From: Sarcocystis neurona
Taxonomy: Eukaryota; Apicomplexa; Conoidasida; Eucoccidiorida; Sarcocystidae
Length of the DNA stretch: 64,000 nt
Assembly (NCBI GenBank): GCA_000727475.1
Contig: KL647295.1
Location: forward strand, 2,068,476-2,132,475
Direction of reading: 5' to 3'
A model generated the notes under the pieces. That model saw nothing but the letters and a program-made list of their open reading frames with translations, had not been told where the DNA came from and searched no databases. Shown here piece by piece: positions 22,504-34,836 of this stretch; within the stretch, counting starts at the first letter, position 1; every line of letters starts with the position of its first letter. The translations under genes and the position numbers were made by a program.

Positions 22504-24053
22504 AATGTGTGTGACCGTGATCGCTAAATGTTTTCCCGCTAGCGAAAGAAGCAGCTCTTTGCTTACACGCGGAGTCGCCGCAGGCAGCTGTGTACGATGT
22601 GAATTACGGAGTCACCGGAGATCTACTTGAGATATTCAAGACTTGGTAAAACGGCACTACCAGCAAGGCAATTAGAAAAGGCCCTTCAGTTTTACCCCTT
22701 AGTAAGAGCAGATCCCCTGTTGTTCATCTATAATCGACCCGGACGCTTAGAGGTGTCATCCGTTCTGGCTCCTTCACGCCCAGTTGCTGGGAGCATCCAT
22801 TCACAATTAGAACCTCAATGCGTATTGTTAGAAGAATCGGCCTGTCCACTCCGTGGCTACAGACATGACGACTGAGCTTTTCGGTACAGACGGTCTTGTC
22901 AGTACCGGTTGCTGGAATGGATTCTCGGCGTGCGGCATGTTGCCGTTGCTCTCACATACCGCTGCTTGTGAGTGGCGACATAATATTGATGTTCTGTGCG
23001 TGTGTGAAGAACAAAGGTTTACCGTTTCGCACTGCAGACGGCGACGCACGCATGCATGCTGCATTGTTGCGCCGTAATTCACCTTACACAGGCGCATGCA
23101 CACCAGGCTCCGCGAGTACGTCCGCCATGCTTCGTAGTCGTATTTAACGGGTATTATGCAGACAAACTACGGGATTTACTGCCACCGTAGTTTCAACATC
23201 GCACACTTACAATGGACAATGTGGTGGATCATTCCAGCAGCAGCTCCGTTATGAGTTACCCCCAGTGAATCACACAAGGCACGTATCCCGCGCTCCATTC
23301 CCCCGTGTATGACTGAAACTACCGTGAAGCAGTGAGAGTATCGCTACCGAGGGGGAAAATATCGTGTAAGATTTAAGCTGGATCAGTGCTGAAGTCTTCC
23401 AGGTTGCTTTGGCCGGTAGTCGTAGGGAGGCAGCAGAAATCCCCTCCATGGTATGGGTACCCTTGCTCGTCATCCGCTGAATACGAGCCTCTGTGCCTGC
23501 CGCAGCCGCATAAAGACATTGCGTACTCTACGCATCTGCCTACTGAGTGTTGCTTTCCCCAAGAACATTATTTTCTGCACCAGCACAAGCATGCAGGTAC
23601 ATCCGCGTTCACGTTCGCAGAAGTATTCTTCGGTCAAATGCGTCCGCGTGGATGAGTGCGCATCATTGTGACTCCGTGATTATTTATCCGGTTTCACATC
23701 TGAGGTGAGAAATTATACAACGCACACGTGGCCCGCAGTGATTAGCAATTTCAAGTGCCTGCTCGTACACCACAACGAGCTGAGTTCTTTTGTAGGTTAC
23801 ATGGTGTTTTCAGTCCCTGTGAAACCTGGCACGTGTATCCTCCAAAATAATGAGCTGAGTACCTCTCAGTGTGTACGTGTAGTTTTTGTGCGTCGCGCAG
23901 CAAAAAACTCCTGGCGTTGTTGCTAGCTGATCCACGTGGACGACGTTCGTCGCATTTGAACCGATGACCCTTGCATGTTGACGGGATGGAACAACAGCCA
24001 CAACTAAGAAACTTTTGAAATTCTCTATACTGTAGATTGGTGGATGACTGCGT
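22504..24053. other. no assignable gene
   Basis: A plus-strand frame at 22627-22875 (with LEKALQFYPLVRADPLLF) is the most protein-like item but has no partner exon or identifiable start. The rest is short frames without clear splice pairs. Confidence 0.35.
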
Positions 24054-25157
24054 ATGGGGCAGAAGATGACGGACTTGACCACAGACCGTGTGGAAGTGAA
24101 GAGTGGAAGCAGCATGCGGGGCGCGATTAGCAAAGCGCTGTCTCTACTGGAGAAGGTGAGTTTTTGGTGTTTTTTGCGCTGGACGTGTTGCTCGTGAGAG
24201 ACAGTGGCGCACTGCAACATCGTCGTGTCGTGCACTGGAAGAGGCTGTATCAAAAGCCAACAGGCTGCGCGGATGAACGCAGGTAGCAGTTCATGCGCGT
24301 ACACAAGGCATTGGTAACCCCCCAATGGAAAGGATTGTACGTGTATGCACAAACTGAGCTCTTGCGACACGGACTGTTGAACTTTTTTCGCATCTCGTAG
24401 GTTACCCACAATTGCTGGCTTCTTCCGTAGGTTGCTTCATTTTACTATAGACGGCTCACTTCTGTTCGAAATGCCGGCGTCATGGACAATACACCTAGTG
24501 CATCCAATAAATAATTACTTATTTTACGCATCTCTGATTGGGATTTCTCCAGTAGTTTTTCTCGCTATTGGAAACTGTACGCTGACGTGCATACTGCAGT
24601 GACGACCACATCCTACAGGTCGTTGAACGGTGCTTTCTGAAAGAGGTGGCGTTTGTGAGGGCCGAGCATAGAGCTGCCGTGTGACGATTCGCTGTGCTGC
24701 CATATTTGCGCTGCAAGTTCCCAAGTCCCATGAGCTGCTTTTGAGGCTGCTACTCTTTGTGTGGCACCACAGACCGGTCGCGTGCACTTCCTCTGCAGCG
24801 ATATCCGCGGACTCGATAAACTAGTATCTGTTGCCGAAATTGTAAAACGGAAATCCTCTGTGCCGCTCGAGCAGCAATGCTGCTTCTCGCCGCTTGACGT
24901 AAGTCAAGGCCTAAGTGCTGATCCTACGGCGTACCCGCACGGCATTTCTGTGGAATTCAGGGTGTACAGCTGTGCTACTCGATTCGAACAGCAAAAGCAG
25001 CCCAAAGATGATCTGGTGTTATCGTCTGTAGCCACCGTTGGGATGGACACATGCCTTGTTGTCTCAGAAGTCAACTTACATTTTTTTCTCCCCGCAGGCT
25101 CTGTTAGGGAAGCACACACAGTGCATGTCGACCACTTGTGCTTTCACTGAAGATTAA
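24054..25157 (+). CDS. small Alba-domain protein (RNase P/MRP Rpp20/Rpp25-like or Alba-like)
   Basis: Three exons, all phase 0: 24054-24155, 24773-24898 and 25098-25157, giving 95 residues; a second in-frame ATG at 24066 would give 91. Donors are AAG/GTGAGT and GAC/GTAAGT; acceptors are CACCACAG and CCCCGCAG. The product is one Alba fold: RVEVKSGSSMRGAISKALSL as first strand and helix, then TGRVHFLCSDIRGLDKLV replacing the usual 'GRAI.KAV' stretch, then SVAEIVKRK, the family hallmark. Alba proteins bind RNA or DNA; in eukaryotes they are RNase P/MRP subunits or cytoplasmic RNA-binding proteins of translational control. This one has no RGG tail and ends soon after the domain. The substitution of GLDKLV for AIxKAV at the usual nucleic-acid contact is notable. 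The domain call is solid; the subfamily is not. Confidence 0.75.
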
Positions 25158-25468
25158 CTTATTCGCCCACTTTGAAAGTCACGTCAACTGATGACAGGGG
25201 CACAATCTCTGCAGTGTCTGAAGTGTGTGTGGCTCAGTGGTACGTCCAACATCAAAGCTTTCACAACGTGTCAGCTACGCCAGGTGATTGTGTTGCGCAG
25301 TAGGTAGCACTGCGTTTACACTGGTGGGAACCAGTTTCTAATTATAATGCGTAGACAATCTTCATGTGAACAAGCACGAACGTGTACAGAGAAAGAGAGT
25401 TTCCATTCCCTTCTAGTGCGTACAACCACTTCATTTTCCGGTTTTCAGATTTTTCCTTCTACACACAC
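25158..25468. other. gap between the Alba gene and a tentative minus-strand exon
   Basis: No coding signal or other feature seen. Confidence 0.4.
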
Positions 25469-25648
25469 CTTGCGTGAAGCCCGTGCGCAATTTCTTGTAT
25501 CTGCAGACTCAGAAAGAGGACCGCCGATCTGCTGTATCCCTTCACATTTGGCTCCATGTGGTCCCCACCACTCCACCTTGGTTGGAGTCGTAAAAGCGTG
25601 CTCGCCCTTTGAAGCCAGTTCCTCGTGTAGCAACTCTACAAGACGTCG
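25469..25648 (-). CDS. probable internal exon, 60 codons (unrecognised)
   Basis: On the minus strand a strong acceptor (pyrimidine tract ending CCCCCAG) opens a phase 0 exon beginning RRLVELLHEELASKGEHAF and continuing TKVEWWGPHGAKCEG, ending at AAG/GTGTGT. Composition and splice signals are good, but the flanking exons were not found. A plus-strand frame (25347-25733) overlaps it and looks like its shadow. Confidence 0.35.
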
Positions 25649-27321
25649 CTGGGGGAAGGAGACGAGTAAACACGTCGGGATGCGAGGCCATCCCTCGTAC
25701 GGCGATCTCGATATCATGCACAAGAAGGCGTAGCTGTCTGGTGAAAAAGAATCAAACAGGCTGTTAGAGACACTGCAAACAGAACTAGTCGAACGTGCGT
25801 AAACTTATGCACTCATAAGCAACGCATGGATGCGGCATTCGTCAACTTTTCCTCCAGGATTGTCCTGTTCTTCAGCAGCCAGTACGCGTGGGCGAGTTTT
25901 GGAGCTTGTCCGGCAGATCTTTTGATGGGCTGCACGCTTCTGTACCTGCTGTTGATGCAAAACGTCTCTTCACCTTTTTTGAAGCAGGACGAACGTGTCC
26001 TGTGGACAGCGGAAGGGTGGAATGTGCGTGTGCTCGTCGTCGGCCTCTTGTACCAAGAGAAGGCGGTCACCCGCGGTTAACGGACAAATCTTTCCATTTT
26101 AGTAACGCGGTACTATTAGTGATGATACTCTTCGTCGACTTGCAAACAGGATGAGGCATGGGATTCCTTACGTTGGATGCAAGCCAATGCGTGACGTTCT
26201 AACAGATGCTCGCCTCAACCGTTGTACTGTGGATGCTGTTTGGTTCCAGTCAACGCTGCGAGATCGGTGTTCTCCGTGTAAAGGCTCTTGATCGTGCGCA
26301 CAAACGTAGCCTAAGTGCTGCATGGCCGACCCCCACCAGCGCACACACGGACACAGGGTCGGTTTCTACAAGATACGACGATGAAACTGTTGTCCCCAAT
26401 CAGCTTGTCTCCTACTTCGGACGGTGTTCCCTTGTGGCTGTCTGCGCGTCAGTAGTATGCGTCTCGGTGAAGACGTTATATGCTTGACTTTTACCAAAGC
26501 AGAGTCGGGTGAGCACGTGCGTGCACGAGTCACATTCAGTTTCTGAGCTATGACAGAGCACAATGTGAAGAACAAGCGTGGAAGCACTCTGCGGGCGCGC
26601 GTGTACACTCCGCAATACAGTGTCTTATCGGTGCATTAGGGATGCGCTATCTTACACTAGTGAAGCTCTCAGACATTGATACGTAGACGTTTTTTTTGGA
26701 CACTGGTCGGAAGCGTATTCGTCATGCTGATCTCGACAAGAGATTTGAACGGCCGTAGGGCTTGCAAAGCGTCAGACATAGAAGTCTGAACAATCAGAGA
26801 TTTTTCTCGTAGAAGGCTGTCAGATACAGGTCGAGAGGTACAAACACTCGCAATGAGAAGCCTGGACCGCACACTAAAACATTCTCAGAAGGCGAGGTGC
26901 GCCTCTGGTGTTTTTCGGATTGCTTCTCTGCGAGCGTCCATGTTCTCTCTCCACGACAGTAGCCACTTTTCCAGAACAGGACTTGTTGTCAGACGACTTT
27001 CGTACCTGTTTTCGAGGAAATGGGGTAGATCAAAAAGATCAAATTTTGACCGCATACACGGTGACGCACGCCTGTGCGCCCCCTTTTCTCTCCTGCGTTT
27101 GCAACCGCTCTCGTGGCCATAGACACGTCAGCACCCCTTGAGAGTGCACACAACACATGGACAGGGAGATGAGCTGGATTCTTTCCCTTAAGCACGCAGG
27201 TGCATTCGAGGCACGTGATGTTCGTGGAAGCGACTGTCTCCTGTTATTTAGCCCGCGATTCGCACGTTGCCGGAGATTCTACCACCTAAGCAAGTAGCAA
27301 AAGGGAGTTTTTGGCGTATTT
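25649..27321. other. no assignable gene
   Basis: Several 60-90 codon frames on both strands. The minus-strand stretch at 26669-26827 (LREKSLIVQTSMSDALQAL...) after a GACAG acceptor is the most protein-like and could belong to the same minus-strand gene as the exon at 25469-25648, but no phase-consistent chain was found. Confidence 0.3.
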
Positions 27322-28794
27322 TTAGAATTCGTGTGAACACGTCGTGATGAGTGGAAAACTGGTCTGGTGCAGACTGTGTTCACCCTTGCGTATACATGTG
27401 CGTGTAGTCGCTGAGGCTGTGTCTGGTTTTTTGCATTTGTGAAGGATGACAAACATGAAAAGACGTGTTTGGAGAAGCAGCGTACCGTCCTCTGCTGAGT
27501 CCCAGAAGCAGCAAGAAGTGGCATGTAGGCCAGCGCCCGTGCGCTGCAAAATTGCCACTTGAACTGACGCGGAGACACATGCACCCAGACGCGCGTCAAA
27601 GCAGGATATCATTCGTTGTTGGGGCACTCTGTCTGCGAGCGCGGGGGGGCTGCTCTTGCGCATGTGAAAAATTATTTGCCCTGTAGGCGCTGTCCACGTG
27701 ATTAATGAAGTAAACAAACAAAACTGGGGGTAAGGTTGTTTCTTATATTCGGAACCAAATCTGTTGTTCACCGTGTCTCCCGCTGCAGCGTCAGTGCCCA
27801 CCAATGTATTTGAAGGGTTTCTTCAGCTCAATTAGACGACGACTGCATTCTTCACAGATCCAACTGACCCACTGGGAAATCATGCCCTCTTCGTACTCTG
27901 CGTCTTGCAGGTGGCCTGTGAGCAAATCACACTGTGGTATACGGATATGCTAGGAAATTCACTTGTTGAGCAACGTGTTAAGGACCCGTTGCTGCTCTGA
28001 ACCTTAAAAAGTGCTTTCAGATATCTTGGTAGCCGTACTTGTGGCAAACAATAACAGAGCAAATGTGAGCTTTACTTTCTTGTGACCTATCAACCAATGT
28101 TATAAGCTGGAGTGCACGCACGACTGCTCAGGTTCAAATAAAGAGATGCAAACTATGGGAATCGCAAAAAACGAAGATCAGCGACATGCGGAGGGTACAC
28201 CCTACCTTCGACAACTTCCAGAACAATACGTTCCACTTCTTCGGCTGACCAAGATGACTGAGCGGTGAGCACACAACACGCATCAGAATGGTGGTGTAAC
28301 TAAGTAAGTAGATGCAATAATCATCGAGCAAAAGTTCACCACATCGCGTAGACCGACCTGTTGCACACCCAGTAGGAATATCACCGTAGGAGGGTAAACG
28401 CAAGCGTACACTGCTAGGGTTAAGATACTCTTCTCAAAAATCAAGACGGTGGACCCGCTGAGTGACGCAAGGTGCACTGCGCTATCGGAAAATCTGCAGT
28501 AGAGCATTAATGTGTGGATTTTTACTCACAACGATTTCGCTGCGCAGCGAAGCAGCCAAGGTTCACGTTTCAGTTGTTCCTACGGTCGCTTTGACACACG
28601 TACGAAGACTAAAAGGGGGCAGAGAAACGGCTAATGCAATTTCGAAGTAGACATGATAAGATTCCAACGTGCCGCTTGCTTCTGGAGGCGTCCCAAGCAT
28701 CCGTGATACAGCCGTTGCCACGATGGTGTGTTCGTAATCATTTGCAGTGTGGTCGTTGTCACACCTTTTTCGATGTCTTCTCAACTGCTGCCAT
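27322..28794 (-). CDS. Tctex1-family dynein light chain
   Basis: Four exons join in phase on the minus strand: 28765-28794, 28206-28257, 27802-27915 and 27322-27563 (about 145 residues). Exon 1 is only ten codons (MAAVEKTSKK) and is the least certain. Exon 2 reads SSWSAEEVERIVLEVVEG, the first helix of the family. Exon 3 carries the second helix and ends KKPFKYI. Exon 4 continues VQVAILQRTGAGLHATSC and FWDSAEDG, the diagnostic Tctex1 strands (GAGLH, then W....DG). Tctex1-type chains sit on the intermediate chains of cytoplasmic and outer-arm dyneins. The C-terminus runs about 25 residues past the normal family end, so either a tail is present or a last intron was missed; a phase 1 donor GAC G/GTACGC is available. 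Confidence 0.8.
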
Positions 28795-29928
28795 GGTGAC
28801 GCTGTACAGTGTGACAGGTTTACGGGGACGAGTTGTCCGGCTTCACGGCATAAGCCGGAAATACAAATTGTCGGTGAGAAGGTCAGAAGTACACAGAGCC
28901 GAAGGAAGAATACACCGGCATCATTAACCACCGCTGACCACACACCAGCAGCCTCAGATTAATAATGGGTTACTTCCAAGTTGTGCTTTGAGGAACGCAG
29001 AGACTTTTTTTGCCGCCAAGCACTACATCGTCTTGGTTTTCCCGTCACCTTAGACGAAAGTACGACACTCTCTTGTACCCGTTCCTTCAGATATTCTTTG
29101 TAGTGCAGGGGGTCCCTCCAACAGCTTCAGCCCTGTAGTTGGACAATGCAGCGTCCGTCAACTTTGTGTTGCTTTTTCAAGCCGGTGCACACATAAACAA
29201 ATAATGCACATCACCGGCATAGCTGGGTTACCAGTGCAAGCGTACTTGCGTCTTTGCTTTACAGTGCGGTCCATCAGCGCGAAAGCTTAACAGGCAGGCT
29301 GAGTACTCTTTTCAAATCCGTAACGCATGTCAGAATGGGCTGACGCACTAGACAAGCCGTGGAAAAGGAGGTGGGCGGCTACTATCAACTGAAGGTGTGG
29401 GCTCAAGAATCGTTAATGTTAATGCCTTGGAAGGAGAATTTCGACAGTAATGTCCTCCCGTTGACACTCTAGTAGGGCGGCGAAAAGGGTACAAATATCA
29501 CCACCGATGGCAGTACACAATGTACTTCGTGAGCGAAACGCACAGAATTTGATTAGCTGTCAATCAGCAACCACCTACAAATGAGTACAGTGAAACTGCA
29601 TCACCTGGGGAGGCAACGTAGAAAAGTGCACCCACTGATGCTGGTGTGACTGACTCCAGATTTCTGAGGCACTCTCAATAGCGTGTGCTATGGCAGATGC
29701 TGGGCACCACCACAGCTGGCAGCTTCCGACAAATGTCCTGGTCAGATACTCCCAAATACGGTACTCAAATTATATTGAAATTTTCTTTAACTGGAGAGAT
29801 GATACACGGCGTACGGGAGCACGGGAGAGCCGGAGCCGAGTATCCCACCGAATACCGCACGCACCGCGAATGTGTGTCCACGTTCACAACGTAGCTTTGG
29901 TCTTGATCTGGCTTCCCTCATGCTTCAG
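28795..29928. other. no gene seen
   Basis: Likely promoter region of the dynein light chain at its left end. Further right only short frames; a 60-80 codon pair at 29685-29935 is not convincing. Confidence 0.35.
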
Positions 29929-30474
29929 AATCTAGACGAGCTGTTGCGTCAAAACAAGACGTTTCCGTATACAAGCGTTAATAACGCACCAGGTCGGGCA
30001 CAGCACCACAAGCATGCGAACCAGCGAACGATGGTCGACAGTACTGCAGAGACTTGTGTATGCACACGGAGCAGTTGTCTTTTCGGAGCTTACAAGTTCA
30101 AATTATGAAGGGTCCATAACTACGCCGTTTCACACGCACTTGTGCTCAGCGGAACAGTTCCTTCTGCGTGCCACAATTCGACGCGTGGGCCGCAAAAGCA
30201 TGCAAAAGCGTCTTTTCTTTCTTAGGTTTGTTCCGTCAGCGTGGCCTCAGTTGCAGCCGCCTGCCGCGCAGGCCTTGAACATGCGAAGTCAAAAAAATTT
30301 CTCGCAGAGAACTTTACGTTCGTGACTTTTGCTGGAAACGATGGGCTTGCACTGAACTTTGAAAAGTGTCGGTGCATGCTATTCTTGACTCGTGCGTTTC
30401 AAGGCTTACGGACAACACCGCACGAGATGCAGTTTTCGAAAGATGCCGTGGTCGATCCTGTCGGCCATTTCTAA
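29929..30474 (+). CDS. tentative 3' exons of an unrecognised gene
   Basis: The last part is the best: after the acceptor TTTCTTTCTTAG, 30226-30474 is open in phase 0 to a TAA and reads KKFLAENFTFVTFAGNDG, then FEKCRCMLFLTRAFQGLR, ending DPVGHF. Possible upstream exons start at 29929 (NLDELLRQNKTFPYTS) and 30050 (RLVYAHGAVVFSELTSS); their phases were not resolved. No family recognised. Confidence 0.35.
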
Positions 30475-31228
30475 TTTGGCTGTGCAGGACGGCCATCGTA
30501 GAAGATCACCGTCACTCCCGACGGGAATACACATGCTTGGTAGAGCAAGGACGTAGCACTCGCCTGATCTTCTGCGACGGGGCTTCCTGTCGGTACTTTT
30601 AAGATGACTGTGTGTTGACCAACGAAGGTATGAGAGTCAGTGTTTTCAATATACCTGTCGACTCTGACGTGATAGCGCTGCTGATTTGGGGCCTTTTACT
30701 GAGCACGTCCCTTTACCAACACGACCATTCTGCATTCAGTGTGCCATTGCGTAAACTCACGACTTCTACGGAAAGAACTGGAGAGAATCTTTTCAGTGTA
30801 ATGAGTGTCGACCTGCTGAACCTCGGGCTGCTCTGCATCTCCTGCGCTATCTCCTACCAACTTACAGACGTGCAGCTTCCATTTTGAGACCACAGAATGG
30901 TCACCACACTCTCCAGTATAGTGGGCGTCGATTTGCTGAACCTCATACTGCTCTGCACCTCCTGTGCTATCTCCTGGCCAATCTCCTAGCCGCATTGCAG
31001 ATGTGCGGTTCCCATTCTGTGACCACATGTCGTCGCATCTCCGGAGTCCGCAGCATTGAGCAGTATAATTTCAAATTCAGCGACTGCTATAAACGTGCTC
31101 GACCTCCCGCTTTCTTGCGTTCCGATAATCTCGACACTCGCCACTACAGTTTGTACGCGTTACTCGCGTTTTGAGCAGTTACGCCACGACACCGAACACA
31201 TAGAAAGGTATCAGACAAACAGGCGAAC
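30475..31228. other. upstream region of DRC4 with a 120-bp duplication
   Basis: Contains the duplicated segment at about 30801-31030. No gene is supported; the long minus-strand frame here (30696-31028) exists because the duplication has a period divisible by three. Confidence 0.4.
30801..31030. repeat. two diverged units of about 120 bp
   Basis: GAGTGTCGACCTGCTGAACCTC near 30803 recurs as GGGCGTCGATTTGCTGAACCTC near 30923, followed in both by a stretch ending CTGCTCTGCA.CTCCTG and, after a small insertion in unit 2, by CCATT.TG.GACCACA. Unit spacing is 120 bases. Confidence 0.75.
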
Positions 31229-34200
31229 ATGGATGCTTCACCTAAAAGCAAAAGCGTGGCAAAGGCGGTCTCCAACCCGAAAGGAAATGTCAATGCGGGT
31301 ACGTACGCAGCGTGTAGTACTGCATCTCGGACTGCCGTCTGCATTAAAGCCGGGGAAAGAAGTGAATACTGCTTGCTGCAGCTTTGTTTGCAGCTTGCAT
31401 CTGCGGCATACAAATTCAAATTGCTTGACTGTACATCAAATCGAATATTGGGTCGAGTTATTGTACGTGTGCAGCCGAGTGTAATAGAAGAATCACCTGT
31501 ACACACAGTGCACGAACGCTAACCGAGGAATTGTGATGGCATTTTGAACAAGGCTCTCTCTAGAAACTATTTTCTGTCTTACATCCGGTTCTGATTGCAG
31601 ACAAATGCGCACTGATAGTTGAGCCCTTAACGCGCCTGCCTTGATTCTGCTCTTATCGGCGCTGGCGAGGCGTTGCAGTTTTGTTGCTCGTAGATGATTA
31701 TTCAGTGGCAGCGACCCAAAAAATGAAATTCATCTTCTGCAAGTAAACAAATGCATATCCGTATTTGCCTGGCAGATCAAACAGCCCCTACAGTAGAACA
31801 GCTGCAGAAGCTTCTCAACGATGCATCAACTCGTTTTGAGAGGTCGAAAGCTGCCCGCCTCCACATGCAACTCGAACGGGTGAGAAATGACACACAAGTG
31901 GTTGTCTTGAAGGTCTTTATTTGCAGCGAGGAACCCGTGCTTTCCTGCACTGGTCGCAGTAATGGAATGGCCTTAAGTGGTTCAAGCTTGTAGGCTCGCA
32001 AGAAGGAAACATATTGTCACAAAATAGTGTACCGCTGTAATTCCTGCTTTACTTCATGACCGTCGTGTCTCTATTTGGTCACGACCACACGCACTCTCTC
32101 GTTTGACGCAAAGATGTGCAAGGCTCCTTTTGTCATCGAAAATCCGGTTGCGCTGCCGGTGTGGCGCTGTTTTATTTTATGTGTTGCAGGACATAATTGC
32201 TCGTTTCCGAGAGGTGTATCAGAGAAAAAGGAATCAGCTGGATCGCAAAATTCTGCTACACGATGCTAATGTTGAAAGAGTTATCAGACGGCATAGAGCG
32301 GAGGTCGCAGCTTACGAGCAGAAAATCGAAAGTCTTGAGTACGCGCACAAACAACTGAAGAAGGGCATCCAAGCCGACGGAGAAGATGCAATAATTGCTG
32401 AAGATCTTTCTGCACAAGCCGCATTGGCCGAGGAGGACCAACGTAGTCAGAGCCTTGAGGCAACGGCAAACAAGCAACAAAGGTCGTATGAACAAAAGAT
32501 TTCCACTCTCGAAAACTCGATTGAGCAGGTTAGATGACGACAGATCGTCTGAGCCGCTGGGTTTCGAACGTAGACGTGGCTAGCTACAGGGGAGGAAAGG
32601 CTCTCTAAGCAGCGATACAGCAGCAGCCTCGTCTGTGTACGAGTGCCCATATTCACGAGCTTTTCATGTTGCCACGCAGGGCGCAGCGTTAATCGCAGGA
32701 ATTTTGCGTTGTGGCATGTCTTCGACTTCGACCTCATGCAGCACCTGTTGAAGCTCAGAGAGCGGTTCGTAAAAAACCTTGGAGAATTAGGCCAGAAGTA
32801 CGAAGAACAGTATGAGGTGAGAATTACCACACCGTGTCACAATGCACGAGTCACACGGTATAGTTCTTCGACTGCGCGCTCTTTAGTGCAGCATACCGTA
32901 TCCAGTGTTAGGTACTCCATCGCATTCTCTTTGTATTTTCAGAAGGCGCGTGAACTCCTGCAGCTGCGAGAAAAAGTCGAGATTCACGAGGTAGAGGAGA
33001 GGAAAAATCTTCACATAAATGAGTTAATGGCTAGCCACAGAAGCGCATTCGAGCAAATCAAAGGTAATCTTGTTGGGCTTAGTTTATTCGGTCGAGTAAG
33101 GGCAACACCTTAACGTGGCCGTAAATTTCTTCCGCTAACAAACTACTATCTATCGATTCGCGTAGCTCTCTTTACGTTCTGGGTCCTGGGGCCACTGTTT
33201 ACTCAGTGTGCGAGAGCTCCTTGGCGAGAAACGTGTGCTGGTGCTCAATGCAATTACACAGATTGAGAACAATTGGAGGACTGGTGATGCTATATCTTCA
33301 CCGATGTCTACAAGACTTGCACTGGAAGTGAGCACACTTAACGTAGGTTTTTGTGTGTGCATACAGCATATTATATCGACATCACGCACGACAACTTGCA
33401 TCTCATAAAGGAGCTGCGCAAGGACATCGCAGATTTGAAAGGTCGAGCCAAGATAAGACACAAGCAGATGCAAGAGACTCAACAGGAGAATCAGCGGCTC
33501 ACAGAGCCACTAAGGCAACAGGAACTGCTCAAGTCAGTGGGATAGTTTGAACACCACACTTCACAACGTGAGAGATATACCCCACGTAGGACGTGGAGTG
33601 TGTGCATCGAGTCCAGGGCAAAGAAGAGACTGTCCGCAGCAGTGTTTCTTGTGGAATTTATCAGGTGTAAGCTGGAACAGCAACTGAGATTCTACCTGAA
33701 AGACAAGCTGGCACTACAGAACATCCGCGCCCGCGATATCCAGGTACCACAAAAGTGGAGGGAGACACGTAGCGATCCAACTCTCTAATGATTGACTATC
33801 CAAACAGTTCTTTGTTCAGATCCAGTCTCGTTGTGGATGCGCACTCTGAGCTCCCGATGCGCGTACAGCTGGAAGAGAAAATAAAAGCTGCAAAGCAGGG
33901 CAACCATCAAATGGAGCAGCGCAAGCACAAATTGGAGCGGGATATAGAAGAGTCTACGCGTCGACTGAAGATTTTGCAGAGCGATACGAACTTGAGAACG
34001 CGAGCCAAAATAATTTATTATGAACAAAAGGTGGAAAAGCTCTTTAGTGTGCTCGACGAAATGTACTGCCAACGAAATGACCTCCTAACAAAACTGACTG
34101 CGAACGGTGCGGCAGCGGCTCAGCATCATGACCGTCTGCGGGAGGGCCTCTGTGCGAAGAATGAAGAAATCGCGACACTTCGCCTCGAGCTTCAAAAACT

Positions 34201-34381
34201 CGTGAAAAGCTATCGAGATACAGTTTCCGCGTTGAAAAGCCGGTTGAACGAGTTGGGAATTGACACCGTTTCGATCGAAGTCCTGGCCACGCCCCATAAA
34301 GATTTTGTATCAGCAGCACCCGCACCGTATATCACTACAATCGTGCCAACTGCGAAAGGGAACTTCCAGAGAACGCTCTGA
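31229..34381 (+). CDS. DRC4: dynein regulatory complex subunit 4 (GAS8/DRC4)
   Basis: Eight exons join with consistent phases: 31229-31298, 31776-31879, 32190-32528, 32742-32816, 32943-33063, 33367-33532, 33665-33743 and 33869-34381, giving 488 residues, close to the usual ~480. The protein is almost entirely coiled coil. The decisive block spans exons 5-6: KVEIHEVEERKN, then AFEQIK joined to AYYIDITHDNLHLIKEL, and later QENQRLTEPL; these match the GAS domain of DRC4. The last exon has the family's C-terminal pattern (KNEEIATLRLELQKL, then LKSRLNELGID). DRC4 is part of the base plate of the nexin-dynein regulatory complex, which links axonemal doublets and controls dynein activity. In an apicomplexan it should act only in the microgamete flagellum. 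The exon 3 donor (CAG/GTTAGA) and the exon 7 and 8 acceptors are the weakest junctions. Confidence 0.88.
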
Positions 34382-34836
34382 TGGGGGTGTGCCTACTGTT
34401 AAAGGCATGCGTCAAAGAGACGTTCCGCCGCACAGCTGCCACATTACTATACGTGTAAAATGGGACGTCGCGTACATCTTTAGCGGTGTCATCAGTTAGT
34501 GAGTGCACACCTGCGCCAACAGCCCGCTACAACACGCTCTGCGCTGAGGCAATTTGACTGCCGGGTATAATTGATCAGAAGCATGCGGCATGTGGATCAA
34601 CAGGGTCCGCGCAGAAAGCCGGGAGGTAGCTGACGCGAATGCGCGCAGCGATGCTTAAAGAGGTCACATAGAATCCTGGCGCGGCACCATACGATGCAGG
34701 CTAAGAGCTTAAATGTTCCAAGAAGTATGCAAGATCTTAAAATGTTCGTAGGAATATACAAGGTCTTCAAACAGGTAACACAGAATTCTGACGCGCATCC
34801 ATTCAGTGCACGCACATAAAACGTTGCGGACGGTGT
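34382..34836. other. 3' region of DRC4 with degraded direct repeats
   Basis: Between about 34650 and 34800 two similar blocks occur: one with AAGAAGTATGCAAGATCTTAA and one with AGGAATATACAAGGTCTTCAA. Nearby, AGGTCACATAGAATCCTG is echoed by AGGTAACACAGAATTCTG. No gene seen. Confidence 0.5.

Noticed and set aside
28563..28943. 126-codon minus-strand frame
   Set aside because: It overlaps the first exon proposed for the dynein light chain in another frame and has no family features. A plus-strand frame over the same bases looks equally plausible, so neither was called.
30696..31028. 110-codon minus-strand frame with internal peptide repeats
   Set aside because: It exists because the 120-bp duplication has a period divisible by three; no splice context or motif supports translation.
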